Shown here: positions 27,168 through 36,866 of the stretch, one piece after another
Position numbering within the stretch: position 1 is the stretch's first letter
Layout: every line of letters starts with the position of its first letter
Source: Dehalobacter sp. DCM
GTDB taxonomy: Bacteria; Bacillota; Desulfitobacteriia; Desulfitobacteriales; Syntrophobotulaceae
NCBI RefSeq assembly: GCF_024972775.1
Contig: NZ_CP092282.1
Location: 868,001 to 932,000 of the forward strand
Reading direction: 5' to 3'
DNA length: 64,000 bases
The notes under the pieces: generated by a model
The model's database searches: none
Told to the model about the DNA's origin: nothing
The model's input: the letters and a program-made list of their open reading frames with translations, nothing else
Position numbers and translations under genes: made by a program

Positions 27168-28880
27168 TTATGAGATCTCGTAAAATTCGATATAAGGATC
27201 CTTAATATAATCTGCTTCTAAAAGCAAATCATATACGTGTTTTTTCTGCTTAATAGATTCATTATAGATATTTCTTAGATCATTTTTTGAAAGCGTATTT
27301 TTTCCTTTTTTAGAATCTTTCGTATTATCTTTTTTGATATTTAGATTACGTGCATTTTCAAATACTTCAGTTCTTAGTGAGGATATATCAGTGAGGTCAG
27401 TCGTGCTTTCAATAGCAGTGTTTACTATTGTCTTAAGTTCATGATCTGATAGATTCTTAAAGATTCCGAACATCTTCAGTTCTTCATAAATATTATTAGA
27501 TATATTTGTTATTGATGTTTTGTTCAATTCTTGTTTATCCTTAAGCAACTTACTATAAGCTCCATGTGACTTATAGGCATTTTCAATACTATTTATTATT
27601 ACTTCATAATCAATTATAACATCTTCATATCTAATAAGTTTCTCATAATCATTTGTTCTAATAGCCTTAATAATCTTCTGGACAATAAAAAGGTCTTTTT
27701 TAGCCGTTTTTCTGATTAGCGCGGGAGTAATCAGTTCCTTTTCTGTAAATAAAGCTCTACCTTGAACCAAAATAAAGAGATTAACAGCAATAGCTGTGAT
27801 TCCCTGTGATTGTTCATACATTACCTCATTTAGCTCTGGTGTAAGGGGTATTTTTTCTTTAAGATACTGAAAATACCACATTGATTCTAAGAACAAATCC
27901 CATTCTACATCTTTATCCATCTTATCCCAGAGTATTCCTGCTTCGCTGCATACTCTTCGACCAGACTTTAGTTCCTTATCAAGCAGTTTCATTGCCTTAA
28001 ATGTTCCTATTAGGACCAACGGGATACCAACAATATTGGTTAAAGTAACTAAAAAATTAAGAATGTCTTCAGATTCAGATTTTGGCTTAATAAGAAATTG
28101 TATTTCGTCTATTACAAGTAATCCAATTCCATGAAGTGAAGATAAATAGGCCATATGTATCATCATAGTAGATGTAGTTTCAGAGTTATATTTACTAAAA
28201 TAATCAGTACTTTCCAATACACCATCTACTGCTTTAAAAAAATTTTTACATAAGGTTTTTAAAGATCCATCATAAGGGCTATCAATTTTTAACCATACTA
28301 TTTGAGTCCTTGTAAGTGGGACCCCTCTGTATTCCTGATGGTAAATTACCTGCGGATACATCAATAATATTTTTTCAACAGCAGTAGTTTTACCAATGCC
28401 ACTAATACCAATAATACTTATGCTATCTGCTGTTGAACGTAAATAAGAATCGAATTCTTTACTGACTTCTTCATCAATTATATTCTTTTTACTTTCTTTT
28501 ACAGTATTTAATATCTGTAATCGTTTAAGAAACTCTTTTGTAATGGGATTTCTTGCAAGGTATCCTCTTCTTATCAGGACAGAGATACTCTTCTCGATAT
28601 CAAAATGAACCGGTAAAGGTTGTATAAAGCTTCTAAGTCTACGAATCAAATGAAAACGGACGTTTTTCGAGTAATCTAATTCATCCTCTGTTATTAATGG
28701 ATAAAATAAGAGGTTTTCAGCTACTTCATCCTCACTGAAAATGGGAGGAAGAGATTCAATAAAAGGATTCCCTTCATAGTCCTGAACTATTTGAGTAATA
28801 TATTTTGCTTGATCTACAACAGCCCCCTTTAAAAGAGGATTTTCTGTAGGGAAATTATTTTTTGTCACCTTGATATTCAT
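27168..28880 (-). CDS. tnsC: Tn7-like transposition regulator TnsC (AAA+ ATPase)
   Basis: TnsC is the AAA+ switch that couples the target-selecting TniQ protein to the TnsAB transposase. Walker A is ISGIGKTT at about residues 159-166 and Walker B LLVIDEIQF at about 254-262. FLVTLTNIVGIPLVLIGTFK is the sensor-I region of the TniB/TnsC family. Its 570 residues are in the Tn7 TnsC range. It overlaps tnsB by 26 nt. The gene is AT-rich compared with glmS, a sign of separate origin. Confidence 0.93.
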   Translation of the reverse strand: MNIKVTKNNFPTENPLLKGAVVDQAKYITQIVQDYEGNPFIESLPPIFSEDEVAENLLFYPLITEDELDYSKNVRFHLIRRLRSFIQPLPVHFDIEKSISVLIRRGYLARNPITKEFLKRLQILNTVKESKKNIIDEEVSKEFDSYLRSTADSISIIGISGIGKTTAVEKILLMYPQVIYHQEYRGVPLTRTQIVWLKIDSPYDGSLKTLCKNFFKAVDGVLESTDYFSKYNSETTSTMMIHMAYLSSLHGIGLLVIDEIQFLIKPKSESEDILNFLVTLTNIVGIPLVLIGTFKAMKLLDKELKSGRRVCSEAGILWDKMDKDVEWDLFLESMWYFQYLKEKIPLTPELNEVMYEQSQGITAIAVNLFILVQGRALFTEKELITPALIRKTAKKDLFIVQKIIKAIRTNDYEKLIRYEDVIIDYEVIINSIENAYKSHGAYSKLLKDKQELNKTSITNISNNIYEELKMFGIFKNLSDHELKTIVNTAIESTTDLTDISSLRTEVFENARNLNIKKDNTKDSKKGKNTLSKNDLRNIYNESIKQKKHVYDLLLEADYIKDPYIEFYEIS

Positions 28881-31029
28881 CCTTTTTATTTCTAAGTCTA
28901 TTCAGAAGGTTAAGATTTTCTTCCTGTAATTCCTCGTCTATTACGTTTATCTGTAAAACAGGAGCTTTATCGTCATATCTGTTAGTTCTTGCAAGAGTGA
29001 ATGCCTCCTCCTTGCGTATTAACTCCTTTTCTTCGACCCTGTTTTGCTGGATATTGCTAAGTCTAGCCTTTTTGGATTCTTCTGGAAACTCCTTCTTTAC
29101 ATTATTTGTAAGCATTTTAGCGTTAGATATAATCCTTCGGCCTTCTGATTCTCTATCTGCAATCATCTGGCTTTGTTCGCTATATGAAGCCTTCTGTAAT
29201 TGCCTCATTAGGTCTTGGTTAAATAATAATTCATCTAATGACCATTCACTAAACTCTTTACACTTAGGTAACAAAGAACATGTAGTATAACTTTTCCATT
29301 TTGCGTCTGGAATGTATATATTACTTAGTTTCCTTGGGTCATAGACTATTTTAATCTTCTCTTGAGTACGATCAATAAACCATTGTTCTGCTATAGCCTT
29401 TTCTGAGCTATAGAATAAGTCCTTATGGAATTTAATTCCTTCCCTCGTGATATTCGCAATATCCACAGGGAGGGTATTCAATCTAAGATTATCCCTATCA
29501 CATTTTTTAAAACCAACAGTTTTCCTAGACAAGCCCCAATTCCACAAATTGATGGGGGTTGGCTCTATTTCATGTGAATACATTTCTGTATCCAGGGGAT
29601 AATCGGAAATGACCTTTTTATTATGTAACAAGATGCTATCGATCATCAGTTTAGTAAAATCATCCATTGTCAACGTTGCATCTAATCTGTAGTCGTGATG
29701 GTGATTTGCTCGGGCCTCTCTTACTTCTCGAAATTCCTTCTCTACAGCACCTGGAGATAAACGTATAATTCTAGAATTTAGTGTTCTAAAGTATCTTTCG
29801 ACAATTCCTTTAAGGTCACCACGATAAGGTGGTGCAAACTCAACACGTATTCCCATATTACTAGTAAGTCTTTCGGATTGTATCCCTTTAAATTCACCGT
29901 TGTCTACTAAAAAGATTGTAGATAATAAGGAATTTGGCCATTCGCTTGGATTGATTAGTATCCCATATTTTTTACATAATTCCACTTTATCTTCTAAAAT
30001 ACTATCTATCGCTACCAAAGCTGCTAGCCAAGAAGGCCCTTCCAATGTAACATTAAAACCTACAATTAACCTAGAAAAAACATCGATAATAACATAAACT
30101 ACAGGTCGCCCTATGATTCTTCGCCTTTCCCTATTTAACAAATAAATATCTGCAATTGTTGCATCAATTTCATATCGCCATCCAGGCCCAAAGGTTTCCA
30201 TATTAGAATTACCAAGCAATTCTCTATAATGTGTTAGGAAAAAGTTTTCTCCGCGACTTTTTGTACTTCGATATTCAATTTTAATATTATTCTTAAACCA
30301 ATAATTAAACTGGTTGTATGTGGGGGTCAAATTTTCATCCCATCTTTTATACTTTGTTTCCTTTCCTATAATATATTTGTCTGAAAAATAGTGATCCTTC
30401 ATTATTTCATAAACATCTGTTATCGTCGTTTTGCTATTATAATAACGATCTACGGAAGTTTGAAATATTTCCTTTATATTGTTATCAACGTTAATTCCGT
30501 TGACAATAACACCTCCTAGTCTAACCTTTGGGGGCCTCCCTCTTTTCTTCTCCGTACAATTTCTGGATTTTCCTCTTGCTCCGGAGTTGGAATAGTCAGG
30601 AAGAAGAGCGTTTTTCGTCATTCCTCTTTGCCAAAAACGTATCATTATTCTTTGAACTTTATAGACCGGTACGTTAAATTTAGTTGCAGCATCTTCTAAG
30701 GAGCTTTGTCGATAATTCCGAAATAATACTTTTGGTTCTATTGCATTCCAGAGATAATCCGCTATTTTCCATTCATTATCTCTTTTTTCCTTGTCAGAAG
30801 GTTTTATACTATCTTCATCAAGAAACTGAAGATAGGGATCATTGATTTCTCTGATCAGATTGTTATTAATTGCTTCTTCCAATTCTGAAATTCTTATAGT
30901 ATTTGGCAATTTCAATCCGGATTCAAGTGGAATGGAATAGGCATAAGAGTAACCTGGACTAACCCAAATAATCCTCATTTTCCCTGCAGATTTAATATTT
31001 TGTAATACCGTATTTACATGAATCTTCAC
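28855..31029 (-). CDS. tnsB: Tn7-like transposase TnsB (DDE)
   Basis: TnsB binds the transposon ends and performs 3' cleavage and strand transfer. The catalytic residues read as D289 (YEIDAT), D376 (LVDNGEF) and E411 (GIVERYF), with 34 residues between the last two as in retroviral-type integrases. The N-terminal 280 residues hold the HTH-type DNA-binding segments, and a basic KKRGRPPKVR stretch lies at 161-170. Length is 724, close to Tn7 TnsB. It overlaps tnsA by 4 nt. Confidence 0.94.
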   Translation of the reverse strand: MKIHVNTVLQNIKSAGKMRIIWVSPGYSYAYSIPLESGLKLPNTIRISELEEAINNNLIREINDPYLQFLDEDSIKPSDKEKRDNEWKIADYLWNAIEPKVLFRNYRQSSLEDAATKFNVPVYKVQRIMIRFWQRGMTKNALLPDYSNSGARGKSRNCTEKKRGRPPKVRLGGVIVNGINVDNNIKEIFQTSVDRYYNSKTTITDVYEIMKDHYFSDKYIIGKETKYKRWDENLTPTYNQFNYWFKNNIKIEYRSTKSRGENFFLTHYRELLGNSNMETFGPGWRYEIDATIADIYLLNRERRRIIGRPVVYVIIDVFSRLIVGFNVTLEGPSWLAALVAIDSILEDKVELCKKYGILINPSEWPNSLLSTIFLVDNGEFKGIQSERLTSNMGIRVEFAPPYRGDLKGIVERYFRTLNSRIIRLSPGAVEKEFREVREARANHHHDYRLDATLTMDDFTKLMIDSILLHNKKVISDYPLDTEMYSHEIEPTPINLWNWGLSRKTVGFKKCDRDNLRLNTLPVDIANITREGIKFHKDLFYSSEKAIAEQWFIDRTQEKIKIVYDPRKLSNIYIPDAKWKSYTTCSLLPKCKEFSEWSLDELLFNQDLMRQLQKASYSEQSQMIADRESEGRRIISNAKMLTNNVKKEFPEESKKARLSNIQQNRVEEKELIRKEEAFTLARTNRYDDKAPVLQINVIDEELQEENLNLLNRLRNKKDEYQGDKK

Positions 31030-31874
31030 ACTACCGCCTCTTTAAGTTGAACTTTGTTGAACATTAAGGATAATGGTTTATCTAAATTGATTTTCTCCTG
31101 AGATAAATCAGTAAATACAGCTTTTGTTTTTAATAAATGATAATATATTGAAATACCTGAACCAGATATTAACCCTAATCGGTCATCAAACTTCTCAGTA
31201 ATATCTCGAATAATTAATGGCTGTGTATGTTTATATAATCCCTCAAATAATTCATTTACAAATCTCTCAACTCTTTCGAGGGAGAAATCTTCAAAGAGGG
31301 CTAAATCTTCTACATTGTGATAATCGTATATCATTGAGATATTGTCAGCTAATGTTTTATTTATCTGATGTTCTGTTACTATACCCCAGTCAACCCCTTT
31401 TCGTTCCCAAAATTGTCTTTCTAGTTCAAATTTTTCTAACTGACGAGGATTCAATAAGTCATCCTTGGGTTTAATAGTCCGAGCAAAATACTTAAGTTTA
31501 TTACCTTTTTTGCCGGTTAATAGCATATCCGTAGTTAAGACGAAAGCGTGCTTTGTCTTGTTGTCTTTTGGATGATTAATTCCTAATTCCTCTGCAATTA
31601 GTAAAGTTTCTTCAAGGGGAAGGGGATATTGTTCACGGATATCAATAATATAATCAGAGTATTCCGCAATAAAGAAATAATTTCTTTCATTATCTGAAAG
31701 AAAATGATGAGTTCTTTGACATTTATATCCACGAATTTGATGTTCTCTTCCAAGTGAAGATACATCTCTAACTGTTAACCATGGTTTATAGTCTTTTCCC
31801 ACTCCTTGGCCTCTACCTTCATCGATCCATCTTTTATACTTTGTTTCGTTCATCGAGTAATTCCTATTTGGCAT
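31026..31874 (-). CDS. tnsA: Tn7-like endonuclease TnsA
   Basis: TnsA cuts the 5' ends of the transposon so that the element moves by cut-and-paste. Its restriction-enzyme-like active site matches Tn7 TnsA spacing: E71 and E81 (AEYSDYIIDIREQYPL), D116 (TTDMLL) and K135 (ARTIKPK). A C-terminal TnsC/TnsB-interacting domain follows. I start at 31874 (MPNRNYS) because GGAGGTACAT precedes it; the ATG at 31884 lies inside that site. A separate TnsA argues against a replicative, TnsA-less type such as V-K CAST. Confidence 0.92.
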   Translation of the reverse strand: MPNRNYSMNETKYKRWIDEGRGQGVGKDYKPWLTVRDVSSLGREHQIRGYKCQRTHHFLSDNERNYFFIAEYSDYIIDIREQYPLPLEETLLIAEELGINHPKDNKTKHAFVLTTDMLLTGKKGNKLKYFARTIKPKDDLLNPRQLEKFELERQFWERKGVDWGIVTEHQINKTLADNISMIYDYHNVEDLALFEDFSLERVERFVNELFEGLYKHTQPLIIRDITEKFDDRLGLISGSGISIYYHLLKTKAVFTDLSQEKINLDKPLSLMFNKVQLKEAVV

Positions 31875-32071
31875 ATGTACCTCCATATCCGCTATATTAT
31901 ACCATTTTTAGTATATATTCTAAACAATCATTATTTCAGAAACTAAATATTAAGCAAAAGTATTATATATATAGGAATAAACGGAAATAATCATTGGGGA
32001 AGTAAACTTAAAATTAACGTAAAATATGAAGTTAATTTCTCTAGTAAATTAGACTGATGAAAGAAGATATT

Positions 32072-33931
32072 ATGATGTTTTTTCCTGACCCGTATCCAGA
32101 TGAAATCTTATATAGTACTTTTGCTAGGTATCATTTTTATAGTGGAAATAAGAGCTATAGAGATACCCTAGAAGAGTTATTTGGTAGCGGTAATATAATG
32201 CCTAGTGTTTTATTTCCAAGTAAAATTGAATCTGTTTCAAGACGGATAAAAAATGGTAAATATTTACCAGATTACCTTATCCAAAATCATACGCTATTTC
32301 CATTATATATTCAGTTACAAACATTCGAGAAAAGACAAAATCTAATAAAAGCTATCAAACATGGAGATAGTGAAGGTCTCTATGCATCTCTAGGGGTAGC
32401 AGCTGGCAGCATTTGCTCTAAAAAACATTTATATTACTGCCCAGTATGTGTGGAAGAAGAAGTTTCAAACTATAACGAGGCTTATTTTAAAAGAACCCAC
32501 CAAATTCAAGGTGTTTTTGTGTGTCATATACATAGGTGCCTTTTAAGAGAATATCCAGTTGATTATCGGAAATACAGTAGAATCGGGTTTATTAGGCTTG
32601 ACCACAAAGTCATTTCAAATAGGGTTGCTTATAATATTGAATTGCCGAAAGATACAGATCATTTTAGAATATCGCAAGCCGCTAACTACTTTTTGAATCA
32701 CCCTTTAGAGGAAGTAAGTCTAGAAATAATTAAACAGAAATACAAAGAATTGTTATATGACCGAGGGCTTGCAAAACACAGTGGACAAGTAAATCAATTA
32801 AAACTATATGAACAATTTATTGACTATTATGGATCAGACTTTCTTAAGTCGTTAGAATCTTTTCCGCAAAAGGACAACGGATATTGCTGGTTAAAAGTAA
32901 TAACAAGGAAAATAACCAGAGCTATCCACCCCATCAGGCATATATTACTTATCCTTTTTTTAAGTAATAATGTTGAAGAATTTCTAAATTACAAGAAAAA
33001 GCAAGAGCCCTTCGGCAGGGGTCCTTGGATCTGTCTTAATCCAGTAGCATTTCATTATAAACAACCTGTAATATCTAATGTTAATATTACAGAGGATACA
33101 AAAACAAAAGAACCTGTTGGCACATTCAATTGTTCTTGTGGTTTTATTTATTCAAGAAGGGGCCCTGATACTTCGCCGCAGGATATATATAAAATTGGAA
33201 CAATTAAAGCTTTTGGGGGATCATGGGAAAATACTTTGGAAAAAAAGCTTTCTCAAAAAACATGGAGCTTAAGAGAACTCGCAAGAGAAATGAAGTGTGA
33301 TCCAAAGACAATAAAAAAGTATAGTCAAAAACTTAATAAATCATTAGATGATTCTGTTATAATTAATAAAACAGAAAAGTTAAAAAAGGGAGATTGCTAC
33401 ACAAAATCACTCATTTGTTATTTAGAGTTGAACCCTGACTGTTCGAGAACTCAGATTAGGAAAAAGTTCAATAGAGAATATGCATGGTTATACAGAAATG
33501 ATAAACCTTTATTAGAGAAAGTATTGCCTTCTTCAAAAAAGTCTCCTACAAAAAAATATAACAGAGTTGATTGGGTTCAAAGAGATTTTGAAATAGGGCA
33601 TGATGTTAAAAAAGCACTCTCAGAAATAAAGCAATTGGAGGATCATGAGAGGATAACGTTAGCGTTAATTGGCAGGGCAATTGAGAAAGAAGACTTACTT
33701 AGGAAGTATAAGCAGAAGCTACCTTATACAATGAGAGTAGTATCTAGCGAATTAGAAACAATCGAGGATTATCAAATTCGGCGAATCGGAAATATTAGTA
33801 AAAAACTTTACAAAGAAAAGGGCAAGTTAAGAAAATGGGAAATCCTTAAAGAGGCGGGATTAGACCAGAAAAAGTTATCTATTCGGATCGTAAATGAAAT
33901 TGAAATGGTATTAGAAGCAACTAAAGCATGA
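32072..33931 (+). CDS. TniQ/TnsD-family target selector, copy 1
   Basis: TniQ/TnsD proteins choose the target site; TnsD of Tn7 reads the 3' end of glmS. The N-terminus MMFFPDPYPDEILYSTFARY is the TniQ signature. The zinc motif is CPVC (near residue 120) with CHIHRC about 30 residues later, and HTH-like segments fill the C-terminal half. ATG 32072 is preferred because GAAAGAAGA precedes it and the N-terminus then matches copy 2. It is transcribed away from tnsA. One of the two copies should be the glmS-directed one. Confidence 0.9.
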   Translation: MMFFPDPYPDEILYSTFARYHFYSGNKSYRDTLEELFGSGNIMPSVLFPSKIESVSRRIKNGKYLPDYLIQNHTLFPLYIQLQTFEKRQNLIKAIKHGDSEGLYASLGVAAGSICSKKHLYYCPVCVEEEVSNYNEAYFKRTHQIQGVFVCHIHRCLLREYPVDYRKYSRIGFIRLDHKVISNRVAYNIELPKDTDHFRISQAANYFLNHPLEEVSLEIIKQKYKELLYDRGLAKHSGQVNQLKLYEQFIDYYGSDFLKSLESFPQKDNGYCWLKVITRKITRAIHPIRHILLILFLSNNVEEFLNYKKKQEPFGRGPWICLNPVAFHYKQPVISNVNITEDTKTKEPVGTFNCSCGFIYSRRGPDTSPQDIYKIGTIKAFGGSWENTLEKKLSQKTWSLRELAREMKCDPKTIKKYSQKLNKSLDDSVIINKTEKLKKGDCYTKSLICYLELNPDCSRTQIRKKFNREYAWLYRNDKPLLEKVLPSSKKSPTKKYNRVDWVQRDFEIGHDVKKALSEIKQLEDHERITLALIGRAIEKEDLLRKYKQKLPYTMRVVSSELETIEDYQIRRIGNISKKLYKEKGKLRKWEILKEAGLDQKKLSIRIVNEIEMVLEATKA

Positions 33932-33992
33932 AATAAACGGATTTTTCTTATTTTGATTGCATTTTATGATATAGATATTTGGAGAAGATGCG

Positions 33993-35867
33993 ATGTTGAG
34001 TTACTTCCCAGACCCTTATGAAAACGAATTATTATACAGCACAATTGCAAGATATCACTATTACTCAGGAAATTTATCTAATGCTCATACTTTAAAAGAT
34101 CTTTTTAATATCTCCACAGTTAAGCCTTCAATTTTCATTCCTATAGGAATAAAAACATTGGCTGATAAAATTCGGAATAAAAAATACACTGTAGATTACT
34201 TACTACAGAATCATACTATATATCCATTATTTAGTCCCTTTTTAAATCAGAAAACTAGGAATCATATTATAAACGGGGTAGATTCCGGAAAGGGTAGGCT
34301 AAATAGTCTTAGAATCATGCGGAACTATGATAATTTAAAATACTGTCCTTTATGCGCTAAGGAAGACTATAATAAACACACAGAAGCTTATTTTCGTAGG
34401 GAGCATCAAATACCGAATCTTAACATTTGCTGCCACCATAATTGTAAATTAAAAACTTATCCAATTTCTAGACTTAATGTAAGTCCAGATTCCTTCATTC
34501 GTTTTAACTACAGTTTAGTCGAAAAGGAGATAAATGATAATCGTGCATATACGGATCCAATAAATGAAAAACTTGATAAGGTATTAGTTAATAGCGCGTA
34601 TCATTTATTGACAAGCAATTTCCAGAATGCTGAGAATTCATTACGGCAAAGATATTTATATTTTCTTAGATCAAAAAACTATATGTTCAGTAGAAATAAA
34701 ATTAATGAACTTAAACTAATGACTGATTTTAAAAACTTTTATACTGAAGAAAGTCTTAGTTATTGGAACTTAAACTTTGACGAAAAACATAAATATAACT
34801 GGATACGACGATTTTTACAACGTCCAGATGGATCTCAAGATCCAATTAAAAATATCTTGCTTATTTATTTTCTCTGCGGTGATTTATATTATTTCTTTAG
34901 TATCAATATTAACGATGAATTAAATTTTCCATTTGGGGAAGGTCCATGGCCATGTTTAAATCCAATAGCAGAGCATTACGGACAGAATGTTATTACGAAT
35001 TTTGAATTAGTAAAGAATCGTAGTATAATGGGATACTTTAAGTGTTCATGTGGTTTTACTTACAAAATTAATATCTTTGATAAATCGAGATTTACTAATT
35101 TAACAGGTTCCAATATTGTAGAATTTGGATATGAATGGGAAGAAAAGCTAAAGGGATTAATTCTTAAAGGATACGGAATTACACGGTTAGCAATGGAAAT
35201 GAAATGCTCAGATAAAACCATTTTAAGATGCTCAGAAAAAATTGGCTTAAGGGATAGAATTAATAGTGATAAAAAATATTCGCATTATATTTTTAATAAG
35301 AATATAAATCAGGATCAAAAAATGGTGAATTACAAGAAGCGAATACTAAATTACATAGAAAAATATCCACAAGCAACAAGAAGCCAGATAAGAAGAAATC
35401 TCCATAGCACGATAAGTTGGCTTAGATTAAATGATCCAAATTGGCTAGAGGATCATTTGCCTAGCAATAAAAGCCCTAACTTTACATATAATAACGAACA
35501 ATATTGGCATGAGAAAGACGACAAACTATATAGCAAAGTGTTAGAAACATACAATCTGATTAAAAATCAACCGATGAGATTAACTAAAGGACGTATTTTT
35601 AGTAAATCAGGTATAAAAGTGAATAATTTTATAAAGTTGCCAAAAACCAAGGCTATTTTTGATAGTATAGTTGAAACTATACCCCAATTTGTGACTAGAT
35701 TGGTTGACTTTCAATGTAGGAAGTGTTTTGAAGAGTATGGAGAAATTAATATCACAAAAGTAAGAGCTGGATGTAATTATTATATGCGTACAAACTTACA
35801 GAAGTTAATTAACGAAAGGATGGATTATAATATAAGAATACTTGTGAGAAGTACGAATAGTGGTTAG
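33993..35867 (+). CDS. TniQ/TnsD-family target selector, copy 2
   Basis: A second full-length TniQ protein (624 aa), 61 nt after copy 1, with the same opening (MLSYFPDPYENELLYSTIARY) and zinc motif (CPLC ... CCHHNC). A central LNPIAEHYGQNVITN block also matches LNPVAFHYKQPVISN of copy 1, so both arose by duplication but have diverged widely. Tn7-like elements with two TniQ proteins usually use one for a chromosomal att site and the other for a different target. Which does which is not visible. The ATG follows TTTGGAGAAGATGCG. Confidence 0.9.
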   Translation: MLSYFPDPYENELLYSTIARYHYYSGNLSNAHTLKDLFNISTVKPSIFIPIGIKTLADKIRNKKYTVDYLLQNHTIYPLFSPFLNQKTRNHIINGVDSGKGRLNSLRIMRNYDNLKYCPLCAKEDYNKHTEAYFRREHQIPNLNICCHHNCKLKTYPISRLNVSPDSFIRFNYSLVEKEINDNRAYTDPINEKLDKVLVNSAYHLLTSNFQNAENSLRQRYLYFLRSKNYMFSRNKINELKLMTDFKNFYTEESLSYWNLNFDEKHKYNWIRRFLQRPDGSQDPIKNILLIYFLCGDLYYFFSININDELNFPFGEGPWPCLNPIAEHYGQNVITNFELVKNRSIMGYFKCSCGFTYKINIFDKSRFTNLTGSNIVEFGYEWEEKLKGLILKGYGITRLAMEMKCSDKTILRCSEKIGLRDRINSDKKYSHYIFNKNINQDQKMVNYKKRILNYIEKYPQATRSQIRRNLHSTISWLRLNDPNWLEDHLPSNKSPNFTYNNEQYWHEKDDKLYSKVLETYNLIKNQPMRLTKGRIFSKSGIKVNNFIKLPKTKAIFDSIVETIPQFVTRLVDFQCRKCFEEYGEINITKVRAGCNYYMRTNLQKLINERMDYNIRILVRSTNSG

Positions 35868-35887
35868 TGGGCAAATAAGACGGGTTG

Positions 35888-35910
35888 ACCACTATATGTA
35901 GTGGTTTTAT
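35888..35910 (+). terminator. Terminator after tniQ copy 2
   Basis: 7-bp stem ACCACTA / TAGTGGT with 4-nt loop and TTTAT tail. Confidence 0.6.
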
Positions 35911-35924
35911 GGTTAGAAATGAGC

Positions 35925-35966
35925 AAAAGCGGGGCAAATAAGTGCATTTTTTGCCCCGCTTTTTTG
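35925..35966. terminator. Strong bidirectional terminator
   Basis: 13-bp stem AAAAGCGGGGCAA / TTGCCCCGCTTTT flanked by further T residues. It closes the transposition module and faces the first cargo gene. Confidence 0.85.
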
Positions 35967-36063
35967 GGCTATTTATAGATGACATTGGGTATCTTGATAA
36001 TGTTACCCTATTATTGATATTTCGGAGTGCAATTTTATTTACTTGCCGATACAAATATATGTG

Positions 36064-36372
36064 TCATTTACCATTGGTATTTATTTGTGCTTTTACTTGA
36101 TTTTTAAAAATTGTCTTTAGCATCGGAAACAAAAAATGCTCTTTATTCAAAGAGTAAAAATTCCACACAGCTTCTTGTCGCTTTATTAGCAGCCCATTAT
36201 CTGTTAGTATTTTTAAATGATATGAGAGAGCAGATTGTGCTGTAGCAAAGTATTCACTTAAGCTGCATACACATTTCTCCTCATTTTGGTAAAGGTAGAA
36301 AAGGATATTTAGCCTAAGCTTGTCCGACAATGCTTTAAAACAAGTTGCATAGTTGGAAAATGAAGAATCTAT
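36064..36372 (-). CDS. arsR: ArsR-family regulator 1 (possible ATA start)
   Basis: This is a winged-helix metalloregulator with EEKCVCSL, the CxC site used for As(III) or a thiophilic metal. The recognition helix is SALSYHLKIL. The open frame continues upstream of the ATT-type start at 36330 and restores the missing N-terminus (NYATCFKALSDKLRLN). AAAGGAGGCG lies 8 nt before an ATA at 36370-36372, but no ATG/GTG/TTG is at that spot. Either ATA is used or the start has mutated. Two operator-like repeats lie just upstream. Confidence 0.8.
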   Translation of the reverse strand: MDSSFSNYATCFKALSDKLRLNILFYLYQNEEKCVCSLSEYFATAQSALSYHLKILTDNGLLIKRQEAVWNFYSLNKEHFLFPMLKTIFKNQVKAQINTNGK

Positions 36373-36390
36373 GATTAACGCCTCCTTTTA

Positions 36391-36431
36391 TATCAAATAA
36401 AATCGATAAAAATATCAAATATCCTTGATAT
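36391..36431. promoter_or_regulatory. Tandem ArsR-type operators
   Basis: TATCAA-N6-TCGATA (36391-36408) and ATATCAA-N6-TTGATAT (36412-36431) lie upstream of arsR copy 1. They share ATCAA-N6-TTGAT with the sites before arsR copy 2. Confidence 0.55.
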
Positions 36432-36470
36432 AACTAATTATATGAACAATTCCTATTTACGTCAATAATG

Positions 36471-36505
36471 AAAAGGGAGGCGAGAGATACTCTCCCCAAC
36501 CTCCC
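36471..36505 (-). terminator. Terminator of the minus-strand cargo operon
   Basis: Read on the minus strand, GGGAGG / CCTCCC with an inner GAGAG/CTCTC stem is followed by TTTTC, just after the stop of the small thioredoxin-like gene. Confidence 0.6.
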
Positions 36506-36514
36506 AAATCTAGT

Positions 36515-36757
36515 TCATACACCCATCTCATCCTGTATATATTTTTTAATTTCATCTTTACTTGGGACTCTACCCATAGACTTTACTTTCTCATTTATAA
36601 CAATGGCCGGAGCCTTCATAACGCCATATGCCATTATCGTTTCCATATCTTTGACTTTCTCGACTGTCGCGACTATACCTATTTCTTTAATCACTTCATC
36701 GGTTTTCTCTTTCAGACCATAATCAGAACAGCAGGATACCAAGACTTTAATATTCAT
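36515..36757 (-). CDS. Small thioredoxin-fold protein with altered active site
   Basis: An 80-residue member of the redox-active disulfide protein 2 (MTH895-like) family, which accompanies permease genes. AYGVMKAPAIVINEKVKSMGR is the cis-Pro region and matches AYGVMSTPALVIDEKVVSYGK of the paralogue at 44211. The active site differs: where the paralogue has GCKNCV, this one reads SCCSDYG, so the CxxC pair is lost and an adjacent CC pair remains. Start 36757 (MNIKVLVSCC) follows AAAGGGTTGAATTTTCA; the upstream extension is not protein-like. Confidence 0.8.
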   Translation of the reverse strand: MNIKVLVSCCSDYGLKEKTDEVIKEIGIVATVEKVKDMETIMAYGVMKAPAIVINEKVKSMGRVPSKDEIKKYIQDEMGV

Positions 36758-36866
36758 TGAAAATTCAACCCTTTCATATTTAGAAAATAATAAGACTTTA
36801 TGACCTACAGCCAGGAAGTCAATTGTTCCAAGAATTCCCGGCTGTAAGCTCAAAATGATTGTCTGG

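Noticed and set aside
26838-35867. CRISPR-associated transposon (CAST)
   Set aside because: No repeat array, Cas gene or short TniQ was seen; the TniQs are full-length TnsD-like and the insertion is at the glmS site.
35868-36063. Distal transposon end directly after the tniQ genes
   Set aside because: Only terminators are seen there; no copy of the AATAAAGTTTGTTC end repeat occurs, whereas one does at 63478.
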